Below the pieces are notes generated by a model. The model saw only the letters and a list, made by a program, of their open reading frames with translations, did not search any database and had not been told where the DNA came from. A program made the position numbers and the translations under genes. A stretch of DNA of 31,243 nt from CAIJMI01 sp964448085 (lineage in GTDB: Bacteria; Patescibacteriota; Microgenomatia; UBA10105; UBA927): the NCBI GenBank assembly GCA_964448085.1, contig CAYUUX010000009.1, forward strand, positions 1 to 31,243, read 5' to 3'. The stretch's first letter is position 1, and each line of letters opens with the position of its first letter. Shown here one piece after another: positions 21,212 through 29,890 of this stretch.

Positions 21212-24200
21212 CGGTCAAAATCAATTCGTTTCGCGGAATCGATCAGGATCGTACGTTTCTCCTCTTTTTGATCCACCTTTCCGGAAACTTCAACAACTGC
21301 ATCGGAATGCCATATATCCGCGGTCTGACTATATATTTTAGGAAACACAACAACTTCAATCGTTCCGGTCATATCCTCAATTTTCACAAATGCCATTTCA
21401 CTATTGCTCATTTTTGTATATATTTTCTTCACGTCCGTAATGATTCCCGCAATTCGTATGCGCGAACCGACCGTCTCTTCGGTAATTGATTGTATGTGTG
21501 TCACCTGCAGCGCCGCTAACTGTTTTGCGTAGGAGGAGAGCGGATGGGCAGTTAAATAAAATCCCAGGAGCTCCTTTTCAAATAACAATAATTCATTTCC
21601 AGGAAGTTCTGGCACATCCGGCAGGGTTATTGCAAGGTGCGTTTTTGGCTCCTCGTCAGTATCAAAAAGTCCCGATTGCCCCTGATCACGATCCCTTTTC
21701 TTTTTGTGAAGTTTTTCCATAATATCCGGAAGTCCGGACAACAACGCCGCGCGCTTCCCAAACGCATCCATCGCACCAGCCTTAATTAAGCTTTCTAATG
21801 TTTTTTTATTTACTTTGGAAAGATCCACCCTTGTTAAGAAATCGCCCAGCGAAGTAAACAACCCATGAGCATTTCTCGCGCCTAACATACTATCAATTGC
21901 TGCAGTTCCGACATTTTTAATCGCTGAAAGACCAAAGCGTATGTTTTCTTTTTCTACGCTAAATTCAACTTCCGAGGTATTAATATCAGGCGGAAGAATG
22001 ACTAACCCCATGCGCCGGCATTCTGCAATAATGTTAGAAATCTTTTCATCTCGGGCAGGACCTGTGTTTGCACGAGATTCCGCCGTCAGCACAGCCGTCA
22101 TATACTCAACATTGTAATTTGCCTTCAAATACGCGGTTTGGTATGCAATCATTGCGTAACATGCGGCATGCGCCTTGTTAAAACCGTATCCTGCGAATGG
22201 CTCTATCAGGTTGAATATTTCCTCTCCACGCTTTTGCGTCAACCCGTTTTTCATACAACCAGAAATGAATTTTTCCCGCTGCTTTTTCATTTCCGTTGGG
22301 ATTTTTTTGCCGACCGCTTTACGCAGTTTATCTGCATCCCCCCAGGAATATCCCGCAAGGGTAATTGCTGTAAGCAAAACGTCATCTTGATACGCGATAA
22401 CACCGTACGATTGTTTCAACACATCCTTCAACCGAGGATCCGGATAATCAATGGTTGACGGATCGTGTTTGCGCTTGATGAATTCCGGTATTACCTGCAT
22501 GGGACCCGGCCGAAACAACGCAACCATTGCCATAAGGTCAAAAATCGTTGTTGGTTCAAGTTCTTTTATATACCGGCGCATACCCGCAGACTCCAATTGG
22601 AAAATTCCAGTTGTTTCCGCTTTCGCAAGCATGGTAAACGTTTTTTTATCATTTAACGGTATGGAATCAAGGTCAATATGTATGTGTTTGTTCCGTTCAA
22701 TGATCCCTAACGCATGCGACATGATGGTTAAATTCCGAAGTCCCAAGAAATCCATTTTTAACAATCCAACACCGTTTTCTCCGACAGTGTACATATCATA
22801 TTGTGTAATAATCTTTTCTCCCCTCGCTTCTTTTTGAAGCGGCGTATGTTCAACAAGCGGTTTATCTGAAATCACCACACCCGCAGCGTGCACAGATGCA
22901 TGCCTCGCAACTCCTTCTAATTTTTTGGCAACGTCAATAAGCCGTTTTGTCTCGGGTTCCGACTGATAGGCAAGTGCAAGCTCTGTTGATTGCACCAATG
23001 CTTTCTCCAATGTCATGGCGTTTCCCTGAACCCCGGGCGGTATCATTCGGGAGATACGGTCCGGTTTGGCATACGGCATACCCAAAGCCCTACCGGCGTC
23101 ACGAATCGCACCTTTTGCCTCCATGGTTCCGAACGTGATGATCTGTGCCACCTTATCGCTTCCGAATTTGCCCGTTACGTATGCGACAACTTCATCTCGT
23201 TTATCGTCAGCAAAATCCAAATCGATATCCGGAGCGGAAGGACGAAATGGATTTAGAAATCGTTCGAAAGGAAGTTTAAAATAAAAAGGGTCAAGTCCCG
23301 TAATATTTAATAGGTAACAAACGACAGAACCGGCTGCTGACCCTCTCCCCGGTCCGACGGCAACACCATGCGTTTTCGCCCAATTGACGAAATCCTGAAC
23401 AATTAAAAAGTAGGACGTGTAATTTTTTTTGTTGATAATGTCCAACTCATAATCCACTCGCTCTCGTATCTCGTTGGTCATTTTTGCATACCGTACTGGC
23501 AAACGCTCTTCAACTAATTGTTTTAGGTACTCTTCAGGTGTTGTATTATCCGGTACTGGATATTTTGGAAGATGCCACTCTCCAACCGTAAGCTTTACGT
23601 CGCACATTTTTGCAATACGAACAGTATTTTCTATTGCCTCTGGATACTCTTCGAAAAGTTCTTCCATCTCATCAGGAGACCGCATATAAAAATCAGGTGA
23701 TCCGATCATCGACATCGGCCTGTTTTTTTCCAGGATAGTACGCTGTGTTTGTACACACAACAGTATCTCCTGTGCTTCCGCATCATCTGCGTTTACATAA
23801 TGGATATCGTTTGTCGCAACGAGAGGCAACCCGAGTTTTTTAGCAAGTCGAACTGTTTTTTTGGTTACCTCTTCGGTTTCCGGTATGTTTGCATGACGTT
23901 GAATCTCAAGATAATAATGATTATCCCCATATAATTCCGCATACTGCCGAGCTATTTTTTCAGCTTCCTTATCTTCATCTCGAAGCAGCAGTTGTGCGAC
24001 TTGCCCCTGCAAACAAGCACTTAAGCAAATAATGCCCTCATGATATTTTTGCAGTAATTCCCAATCTACCCTAGGTCGGTAATAAAATCCCTCCAAATGT
24101 GCGGTTGTTACTAACTGCATTAAATTTTGGTATCCTTTTTCGTTTTTGGCTAAAAGAATCAAATGATACGGATCAACATCAACCTTGGTTTCCTTATCAA

Positions 24201-24426
24201 ACCTGCTGCGTCTCGCTACATAGGTTTCAACACCAATAATAGGTTTAATTCCCGCGGCAGTCGCTTTCATATAAAATTTAAAAGAGCCGTACATCGATCC
24301 ATGATCTGTGATTGCAAGAGCGTCCATCCCGAAAGATTTTGCCTTTTCAATGAGATGATCCAATTTTCCCAAACCATCCAAAAGTGAAAACTCGCTATGG
24401 GTATGAAGATGAATAAAATTTGCCAT
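21208..24426 (-). CDS. dnaE: DNA polymerase III alpha subunit
   Basis: Replicative polymerase. The 1072-aa protein starts with a PHP domain whose metal-binding residues look intact (HLHTHSEFSLLDG, AITDHGSMYG, IIGVETYVA), so an own 3'-5' exonuclease is possible. The polymerase core has GPGRGSAAGS and the catalytic PDIDLDFADDKR, followed by FGTMEAKGAIRD and the fingers region (LFRPGPMQ, GYGFNKAHAACYA). The C-terminus has a helix-hairpin-helix part and an OB fold (IRIAGIITDVKKIYTKMSNSEMAFV). It is DnaE-type, not PolC. It starts 2 nt after gatB. Confidence 0.97.
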   Translation of the reverse strand: MANFIHLHTHSEFSLLDGLGKLDHLIEKAKSFGMDALAITDHGSMYGSFKFYMKATAAGIKPIIGVETYVARRSRFDKETKVDVDPYHLILLAKNEKGYQNLMQLVTTAHLEGFYYRPRVDWELLQKYHEGIICLSACLQGQVAQLLLRDEDKEAEKIARQYAELYGDNHYYLEIQRHANIPETEEVTKKTVRLAKKLGLPLVATNDIHYVNADDAEAQEILLCVQTQRTILEKNRPMSMIGSPDFYMRSPDEMEELFEEYPEAIENTVRIAKMCDVKLTVGEWHLPKYPVPDNTTPEEYLKQLVEERLPVRYAKMTNEIRERVDYELDIINKKNYTSYFLIVQDFVNWAKTHGVAVGPGRGSAAGSVVCYLLNITGLDPFYFKLPFERFLNPFRPSAPDIDLDFADDKRDEVVAYVTGKFGSDKVAQIITFGTMEAKGAIRDAGRALGMPYAKPDRISRMIPPGVQGNAMTLEKALVQSTELALAYQSEPETKRLIDVAKKLEGVARHASVHAAGVVISDKPLVEHTPLQKEARGEKIITQYDMYTVGENGVGLLKMDFLGLRNLTIMSHALGIIERNKHIHIDLDSIPLNDKKTFTMLAKAETTGIFQLESAGMRRYIKELEPTTIFDLMAMVALFRPGPMQVIPEFIKRKHDPSTIDYPDPRLKDVLKQSYGVIAYQDDVLLTAITLAGYSWGDADKLRKAVGKKIPTEMKKQREKFISGCMKNGLTQKRGEEIFNLIEPFAGYGFNKAHAACYAMIAYQTAYLKANYNVEYMTAVLTAESRANTGPARDEKISNIIAECRRMGLVILPPDINTSEVEFSVEKENIRFGLSAIKNVGTAAIDSMLGARNAHGLFTSLGDFLTRVDLSKVNKKTLESLIKAGAMDAFGKRAALLSGLPDIMEKLHKKKRDRDQGQSGLFDTDEEPKTHLAITLPDVPELPGNELLLFEKELLGFYLTAHPLSSYAKQLAALQVTHIQSITEETVGSRIRIAGIITDVKKIYTKMSNSEMAFVKIEDMTGTIEVVVFPKIYSQTADIWHSDAVVEVSGKVDQKEEKRTILIDSAKRIDFDR

Positions 24427-24428
24427 AA

Positions 24429-25772
24429 TTACGACAAGTGTTTTAACAGCTCTTGTTCGATATTTTTCGGATCACCCTTTCCGTTCAATGCCCGTTTCAC
24501 CTGCCCAAGGAGATACATGATGGCGGTTGTTTTTCCCGCTTTATATTCAAGAACCGCCTTCGTTTGTTCCTGTATCACTTTTTGCACAACCTGTGTAAGT
24601 TCTTCGCTTGGTACATGTTTTGCTTCGCTTGCCTCGTGTATCTGTTCGAGAACTTGCTTTGGCGCTATTTCCCCAATAAGTATTTTTTTGTTGATGAGTA
24701 TATTTGCCAATGTGATCGGTTGAATGTCTTTATACGAATTACTTGATTGCGCAAGCGAAACGCATGCTTCAAAAAAATCAGCCTGATCTTTCGTCTCGAC
24801 TATACTCCATGCAATGTCTGATGGAATTCCATATTCATTTCCAAACCGTTTCACTTTTTCATCCGGCAATTCGGGAATGGTTTTTGTCAATTCTTCAATC
24901 TGTGTGGTGGTAAAACGCATTGGAGGAATATCCGGCTCAGGGAAATACCGATAATCAATTGCATTTTCTTTACTTCGTTGGGATACCGTAGAGCTCGATG
25001 ATTCAACATATCCGCGTGTTTCTTGTTTTGGGGTTTCACCTTTTTCCAAAAGTTCTTTGTGTCTTGTCGTCTCAAAATCTATAGCGCGTTTGACGAAATT
25101 AAATGAATTAATATTTTTTACTTCGACCTTGTAGGAAGGAAGGGAATACGCTCCGGTCTCGTCACATGGTGCGACGGATATATTTGGCTCAAGCCGCATC
25201 GAGCCTTTTTCCATATCAGCTGTTGAGATCTGCAAATACCGGATGATTTGCTGCAGCTTCTTTAAAAATTCTTTTGCCTGATTTCCTGAATGTATGTCGG
25301 GTTCGGTCACAATTTCAACGAGCGGCACCCCAGATCTGTTGAAATCAATAAGTGTTACTTTTTTTCCGTCAACTGTCGTATGCTGCAGCTTTCCCGTATC
25401 CTCTTCCAAATGGACTCTATTAATACGAACAGGTCCATCTGTTGTTTCAATGTTTCCGTTTTTGCAAAACGGTAAATCAAATTGCGAAATTTGGTAGCCT
25501 TTCGCCAAATCTGGGTAAAAATAATGTTTTCGGTCGAATTTTGAAAACTGCTGGATTTCACATCCCAACGCAATACCTAATCGGATGGTCCATTCTATGG
25601 CTTTTCTGTTTGGTACCGGAAGACCACCTGGCATACCCAAACACACAGGGCATGTATAACAGTTCGGTTTCTTTGCATAAAAAGGGTCGTTTTGACAACC
25701 GCAGAACATTTTCGATGCGGTTGCCAGTTCCACATGTATTTCCATCCCGACTATGGTCGTATACGATTTCAT
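24429..25772 (-). CDS. gatB: Aspartyl/glutamyl-tRNA amidotransferase subunit B
   Basis: Kinase/amidation subunit of GatCAB that turns Glu-tRNA(Gln) (and often Asp-tRNA(Asn)) into the amide form. The 447-aa protein has IVGMEIHVEL, the zinc cysteines MFCGCQND and CYTCPVCLGMPG, FDRKHYFYPDLAKGYQISQ, LEEDTGKL, NRSGVPLVEIVTEPD and DYRYFPEPDIPP. It ends in the YqeY-like tRNA-binding tail (TKAVLEYKAGKTTAIMYLLG). The ATG at 25772 forms an ATGA overlap with the gatA stop; ATGs at 25796 and 25787 are alternatives that would lengthen the overlap. Confidence 0.97.
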   Translation of the reverse strand: MKSYTTIVGMEIHVELATASKMFCGCQNDPFYAKKPNCYTCPVCLGMPGGLPVPNRKAIEWTIRLGIALGCEIQQFSKFDRKHYFYPDLAKGYQISQFDLPFCKNGNIETTDGPVRINRVHLEEDTGKLQHTTVDGKKVTLIDFNRSGVPLVEIVTEPDIHSGNQAKEFLKKLQQIIRYLQISTADMEKGSMRLEPNISVAPCDETGAYSLPSYKVEVKNINSFNFVKRAIDFETTRHKELLEKGETPKQETRGYVESSSSTVSQRSKENAIDYRYFPEPDIPPMRFTTTQIEELTKTIPELPDEKVKRFGNEYGIPSDIAWSIVETKDQADFFEACVSLAQSSNSYKDIQPITLANILINKKILIGEIAPKQVLEQIHEASEAKHVPSEELTQVVQKVIQEQTKAVLEYKAGKTTAIMYLLGQVKRALNGKGDPKNIEQELLKHLS

Positions 25773-27187
25773 ATGCTTCTTTTCCATGGATTCCATGCTG
25801 TAGCCTCTTCAAATGCAAATGCAGCTTGAAAAACTTTTTCTTCCTGCCATTGTCCGGCAACAATGTCCATTCCCAAATAGAGATTTGTTTTAGGATCATA
25901 ACCACTCGGAACATTTATGCCCGGAAGACCGGAAATGGATGTTGGTTCCATCAACATATCTTCTAATTCGCCAAACATCGGACTTTTTTGACTTGCTCCC
26001 AACATCTGTGCAAATCCCGGGGATGATGGGGATATAAGAACATCATATGTTGCTAATAACTGTTGGAAGTTCTTGATATACAGGCTCCGTGCTCGTTGTG
26101 CTTTTTCATAAATATTCTCATCAAAATTTTTGGACAGCGCGAATGTACCGAGCATAATCCGCCTTTTTGCTTCTGCACCAAAAAGTGCCCGTTCTTTGCC
26201 GTATCTGATCCCGTCGTATCGAGCCAGGTTGCTGGAAACTTCCCCTCGTTGAACGACTGTATATATGCCAATGGCATAATTTGGCGTTAATATCTTCTGA
26301 GGCTTCAACTGATCAGACAGTGCCACATGCTCCACGTGTGCTCCGCAAGATTCAAACACTTTGCCTGCGGCGATTACGGCTTCTGCAGCGGGTGTGCCTT
26401 TTAATTTTTCATGGTCAACGTAACAAATTCCTATACGAATCCCCTTAACTCCCTTTCGCAAGGATGTCGTTACATCCGGCACGTTTTGTGGTCCAGTTGT
26501 CGCATCATACGGATCTTTTCCTGAAATATGTATAAACAACATCGCGGCATCTTCAACGGATTTTACTATTGGTCCAGGACTATCCATTGAAGAAGCCATA
26601 GCCACCACACCTGCTCTGCTCACACGGCCATACGTAGGTTTTACACCAACACATCCACACCATGACGAAGGCTGACGTATCGAACCCGCTGTTTCAGAAC
26701 CGATTGCTGCTATGCACATATCCGCAGCAACCGCTGCAGCGCTTCCTCCTGAAGAACCTCCAGGAAGATATTCTGGATTCCTTGGATTTTTCGTTGTTCC
26801 GAAATCCGATGTTTCTGTACTTGACCCATGAGCCCAGGCATCCATGTTCGTTTTTCCAAAAATAACGCCTCCTGCCTCCATAAGCTTTCGTGTTACTGTT
26901 GATTCATACGGCGGCATAAATCCTTCAAGGACCTTCGCTGATGCTGTAGTGGGGAGTTCCTTCGTTAAAAAATTGTCCTTTACCGCAAATGGGCATCCTG
27001 CCAACGGTTTTTCTAATGCTCTTTGCGCTTTAAACTCAGCTTGTTTGTCAATTGCTAAATAGATATTCAATTTCTTATTTTTTTCTGTAACTACCTTCAT
27101 CAGTTCTTCATACAGCTCATGGTGAGTCAATTTGTGACCCCTAAGAAGTTTTACTGCGTTTGTAAGGGTTAGTTCATTTGCCTTCAT
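25769..27187 (-). CDS. gatA: Aspartyl/glutamyl-tRNA amidotransferase subunit A
   Basis: Amidase subunit that releases ammonia from glutamine. The 472-aa protein has the Ser-cisSer-Lys machinery of the amidase signature family: Lys in CPFAVKDNF, the glycine/serine block PGGSSGGSAAAVAAD, and the catalytic serine in GSETAGSIRQP (usual GSDTGGSIRQP), then GVKPTYGRVSRAGVVA and SSMDSPGPI. It lies 1 nt after gatC and overlaps gatB by ATGA, giving the order C-A-B in one unit. Confidence 0.97.
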   Translation of the reverse strand: MKANELTLTNAVKLLRGHKLTHHELYEELMKVVTEKNKKLNIYLAIDKQAEFKAQRALEKPLAGCPFAVKDNFLTKELPTTASAKVLEGFMPPYESTVTRKLMEAGGVIFGKTNMDAWAHGSSTETSDFGTTKNPRNPEYLPGGSSGGSAAAVAADMCIAAIGSETAGSIRQPSSWCGCVGVKPTYGRVSRAGVVAMASSMDSPGPIVKSVEDAAMLFIHISGKDPYDATTGPQNVPDVTTSLRKGVKGIRIGICYVDHEKLKGTPAAEAVIAAGKVFESCGAHVEHVALSDQLKPQKILTPNYAIGIYTVVQRGEVSSNLARYDGIRYGKERALFGAEAKRRIMLGTFALSKNFDENIYEKAQRARSLYIKNFQQLLATYDVLISPSSPGFAQMLGASQKSPMFGELEDMLMEPTSISGLPGINVPSGYDPKTNLYLGMDIVAGQWQEEKVFQAAFAFEEATAWNPWKRSI

Positions 27188-27188
27188 A

Positions 27189-27494
27189 TCATTTATCTAA
27201 AACCTGAGAAACGACAAAAAAACCATTATGTGTTTTTGATGCATTCCGCAACGCTTCCTCTTGAGAAAACATGCGCTGTTCGTCGATGATGTCTTCACGG
27301 GTCACGTTTTCCAATCCTGTTACCTGCTGCGTTTGTTCCATGTCTCTCGTATCGGCACTGTTTAGCCCTTCAACTACTTCGTAGGTTGTCGTAAACCCTT
27401 GAGCAAGATTTTTTGCTTCTTCATCATTGACGGGAATATGTGCAAGTTCGGCAATTTTAAACACTTGCTCACTCGTCACTTTTCTTAATTGCAT
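27189..27494 (-). CDS. gatC: Aspartyl/glutamyl-tRNA amidotransferase subunit C
   Basis: Small linker that stabilises GatA and GatB. The 101-aa protein has VFKIAELAHIPVNDEEAKNLA at the N-terminus, then the EVVEGLNSADT segment (usual LNEVDT) and FVVSQVL at the end (the usual FVVPKVL). The start matches the family and has a -10 box right before it. It is first in the gatC-gatA-gatB-dnaE run. Confidence 0.94.
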   Translation of the reverse strand: MQLRKVTSEQVFKIAELAHIPVNDEEAKNLAQGFTTTYEVVEGLNSADTRDMEQTQQVTGLENVTREDIIDEQRMFSQEEALRNASKTHNGFFVVSQVLDK

Positions 27495-27518
27495 ATACGC
27501 TTCATTCTACCGTAAAAT
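27489..27518 (+). promoter_or_regulatory. Leaderless promoter of the 27525 gene
   Basis: TTGCAT (27489-27494), an 18-nt spacer and TAAAAT (27513-27518); the predicted start is exactly the A of the ATG at 27525. The -35 is weak (3/6) and contains the gatC start codon on the other strand. Confidence 0.45.
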
Positions 27519-27533
27519 AATGACATGCGCCAA
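27504..27533 (-). promoter_or_regulatory. gatCAB-dnaE promoter
   Basis: TTGGCG (27533 to 27528), an 18-nt spacer and TAGAAT (27509 to 27504). The predicted start at 27497 gives a 3-nt leader to the gatC ATG at 27494. The -35 lies within the first codons of the divergent gene. Confidence 0.5.
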
Positions 27534-27818
27534 TATCAACTTATATATCAAACCATGATAGACGAAAATAAATCTTTGTTTGCCGCTTTTCACAGCGTCC
27601 ATGAACGATACGTAGCAAACCCCATAACCGTTCAAGAAGAATTTAATACGGTTGGAAAAGAACTTCAGAATGTCATACATGATTACGAGCGACGGTTATG
27701 TGGAAAAACCGAAAGTGGGCAGTTTGGAAAATTTTCCCACAACCTTTCCGAAAAATTCCGGGAGCTGCTTCGAAAGGATTTTCCAAAAATCGATTACATC
27801 GGTGTCACTGTTGGTTAA
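27525..27818 (+). CDS. Small hypothetical protein (97 aa)
   Basis: A soluble, mostly helical 97-aa protein with alternating charged and hydrophobic residues (EEFNTVGKELQNVIHDYERR, NLSEKFRELLRKDFPKIDYI) and one cysteine. No membrane segment and no family that I can name; it resembles helical hypothetical proteins of CPR genomes. A TAAAAT box just upstream and the isolated plus-strand position between two minus-strand operons support a real gene. Its 3' end overlaps the end of the convergent gatD by 14 nt. Confidence 0.65.
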   Translation: MRQYQLIYQTMIDENKSLFAAFHSVHERYVANPITVQEEFNTVGKELQNVIHDYERRLCGKTESGQFGKFSHNLSEKFRELLRKDFPKIDYIGVTVG

Positions 27819-28581
27819 GCAACCGAACGATCATCGAATCGTGTGCTCTCCATGCATAATGATCGTCCAATTGTTTTAACGCCTTTTTTTTGGAACCCTT
27901 GCGCTGCAACGCTACATACAACAACCAATCAGCTATATGGGGATTTTTTGCAAGGAGCGGTCCGTGTGAATACGTAGCAATACAATTGTGCTTCCTTGCC
28001 CCTTCGGTCTTGTCTTGACCGTTATTTCCGTATCCGATAAGCACACTTCCAAAAGGTTCCAGAGAAAAATCAAGATACGTTCTACCTCCATGATTTTCAA
28101 ATCCCACAACCGTATCTCGATAGTGAATGCCATCAATTTTATATTGGTTCCCAATACGAACTACGGTATTTCCAATACAGCGAGCTAATCCGTCTGGGGG
28201 TTGTTTTGTTTCCATATCCAATATATGGAGTCCTTCAAGTTGTTTATGATCTGCAGTCTCGTAGTATCTTCCTAATAATTGCGGCGATCCACATACAAAA
28301 AGACTTGGTGTACCTTCCTCAATCTTTTTTTTCAACATTTCCCGTTTATTTTTCCGCAAATCGTCAATTAATATGCCTTGTTGTCTATCCTGCGCTCCAC
28401 CACCGAAAATGATGTCCATTGTTTCCAGCTGTTTTGGCGTCGTCTCAAAATCAATAGGCACAATAGCACATTCAATACCGCGCAAAACACATCGTTTTTT
28501 CAAAATAAGGATATTCCCCCGATCTCCGTAGGTAGACATCAATTCTGGATATAGCCACCCTATGGTAAGTCTCTGATTCAT
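27805..28581 (-). CDS. gatD: Lipid II isoglutaminyl synthase, glutaminase subunit GatD
   Basis: Supplies ammonia to MurT, which amidates the alpha-carboxyl of D-Glu in lipid II. The 258-aa protein is a class I (triad) glutamine amidotransferase-like domain: LTIGWLYPELMSTYGDRGN at the start, DIIFGGGAQDRQQ, the nucleophile cysteine in SLFVCGSPQLLG and the histidine in VVGFENHGGRTYL. The ATG at 28581 overlaps the murT stop as ATGA; the frame is open to 28647 but the extension lies within murT. This gatD is unrelated to the GatCAB genes despite the name. Confidence 0.94.
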   Translation of the reverse strand: MNQRLTIGWLYPELMSTYGDRGNILILKKRCVLRGIECAIVPIDFETTPKQLETMDIIFGGGAQDRQQGILIDDLRKNKREMLKKKIEEGTPSLFVCGSPQLLGRYYETADHKQLEGLHILDMETKQPPDGLARCIGNTVVRIGNQYKIDGIHYRDTVVGFENHGGRTYLDFSLEPFGSVLIGYGNNGQDKTEGARKHNCIATYSHGPLLAKNPHIADWLLYVALQRKGSKKKALKQLDDHYAWRAHDSMIVRLLNQQ

Positions 28582-29885
28582 AAAATTCCTTTTCCTGTGA
28601 GTATTTTTCTCACATGAAGCATTGCGGAATACGTAGAGAGTATCCATATTGTTTCTTGTGCAGCAGCTTTCTCCACAATCCCCTCAATTGCCTCATTGAG
28701 ATTTTCCTCAGCAAAAATCCCTTTTTCAATCCCAATGGCGTATTGCATACGTACCGCCATATCATAAACACGTTCACCTGCAACACCAATTGGGTATTTC
28801 CATTGTTCCAGTAGTTCAAAATCCACATCCCATATCCAACTCACATCTGTGCCATCCGGAATGCGATCATTTAAGACCATGAGAATCGGTCCAACCTGTT
28901 TTGATGTAACGACTGTGCGTATTGATTCGTTAAAACCCGTTGGATTTTTCGAAAGGAGAATGCGTATCTGTTTCCCTTTATACACTACGGATTCCATTCT
29001 CCCGAAGGCGGGTCTAAACGCATTGAGACCTTGTTGAATTTTTTCTTTATCCAAGCCGATCAATTCCCCGATACAACCAGCGGCGATCGCGTTATATTTG
29101 TTGTATACACCTTCGATTGGTGCAACATACTCTTCTGACTTCACAAGGATGTCAGGATGAGTAAATCCGCATGTACCACACGCCCATTTCCCAAGATGGG
29201 AAAAATACACACCGCCAAACGTTAATCGCGTTCCGCATTTTGGACAATAAATGGAGTCTGTCGCATGCTGCATTTTTTTCAGGTAAAGCTCTGGGTTTTC
29301 CAATCCAAAATAGACAACGGAGGCTTGAAGATTCTCTGTAACAGCAACAATCATTGGATCATCCCCATTGGCAACAATCTTTGTTGCATCTGTGCAGGAT
29401 GATAAAGCTTGTCTCCATAATTTGGCTATCGTATCAACCTCACCATAGCGATCAAGTTGGTCTCGAAAAAGATTCAGCAACACGATGGCTTTCGGTTGTA
29501 TCTGTGCAAGTACAGTTGGCAGTGCATTCTCATCAACCTCAAATACGGCGTACTCCGCATCTTTTTTCTGCGAAAAAAATGTTGACACAATTCCGTTGAT
29601 CAAATTCGCACCACTTGAGTTGTGTAACACGGAGAAACCCTGCTGGCGTAACATAGTTGCAACCATCCCCGCAGTTGTTGTTTTCCCGTTTGTTCCCGCA
29701 ATAACGATACATCCCTTTTTTATTCGTTTCCCCAACTGCCTCAAAATGGAAGGGTACATTCTCAGGGCTACTTCTCCCGGCCATGTAGAACCAGTACTGC
29801 GATCTCCCGCCCGTATAATCCAGGATATTGCGTACCCAAAAAAAGAAGCTATTGAATAGAGCAATTTTTCCATTGTTATGTTCAT
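28578..29885 (-). CDS. murT: Lipid II isoglutaminyl synthase, ligase subunit MurT
   Basis: Mur-ligase-type ATPase working with GatD on peptidoglycan precursor. About 435 aa. The N-terminal segment has a hydrophobic helix, then the ATP loop IVIAGTNGKTTTAGMVA, EVDENALP, VLLNLFRDQLDRYGE and the zinc ribbon CPKCGTRL ... CGTCGF found in MurT. The later GVYNKYNAIAA and GRME motifs belong to the central domain, and the C-terminal DUF1727 part contains LLSKNPTGFNE and LMVLNDRIPDG. The start is at 29885, with 29873 as alternative; upstream codons overlap htpX. Confidence 0.95.
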   Translation of the reverse strand: MNITMEKLLYSIASFFGYAISWIIRAGDRSTGSTWPGEVALRMYPSILRQLGKRIKKGCIVIAGTNGKTTTAGMVATMLRQQGFSVLHNSSGANLINGIVSTFFSQKKDAEYAVFEVDENALPTVLAQIQPKAIVLLNLFRDQLDRYGEVDTIAKLWRQALSSCTDATKIVANGDDPMIVAVTENLQASVVYFGLENPELYLKKMQHATDSIYCPKCGTRLTFGGVYFSHLGKWACGTCGFTHPDILVKSEEYVAPIEGVYNKYNAIAAGCIGELIGLDKEKIQQGLNAFRPAFGRMESVVYKGKQIRILLSKNPTGFNESIRTVVTSKQVGPILMVLNDRIPDGTDVSWIWDVDFELLEQWKYPIGVAGERVYDMAVRMQYAIGIEKGIFAEENLNEAIEGIVEKAAAQETIWILSTYSAMLHVRKILTGKGIL

Positions 29886-29890
29886 TATAC

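Noticed and set aside
21208..24426. Numerous plus-strand open frames inside dnaE, and similar antisense frames inside gatB, gatA, atpD and pyrG
   Set aside because: They mirror the real coding frame, have no recognisable domains or ribosome binding sites, and lie within well-conserved genes.
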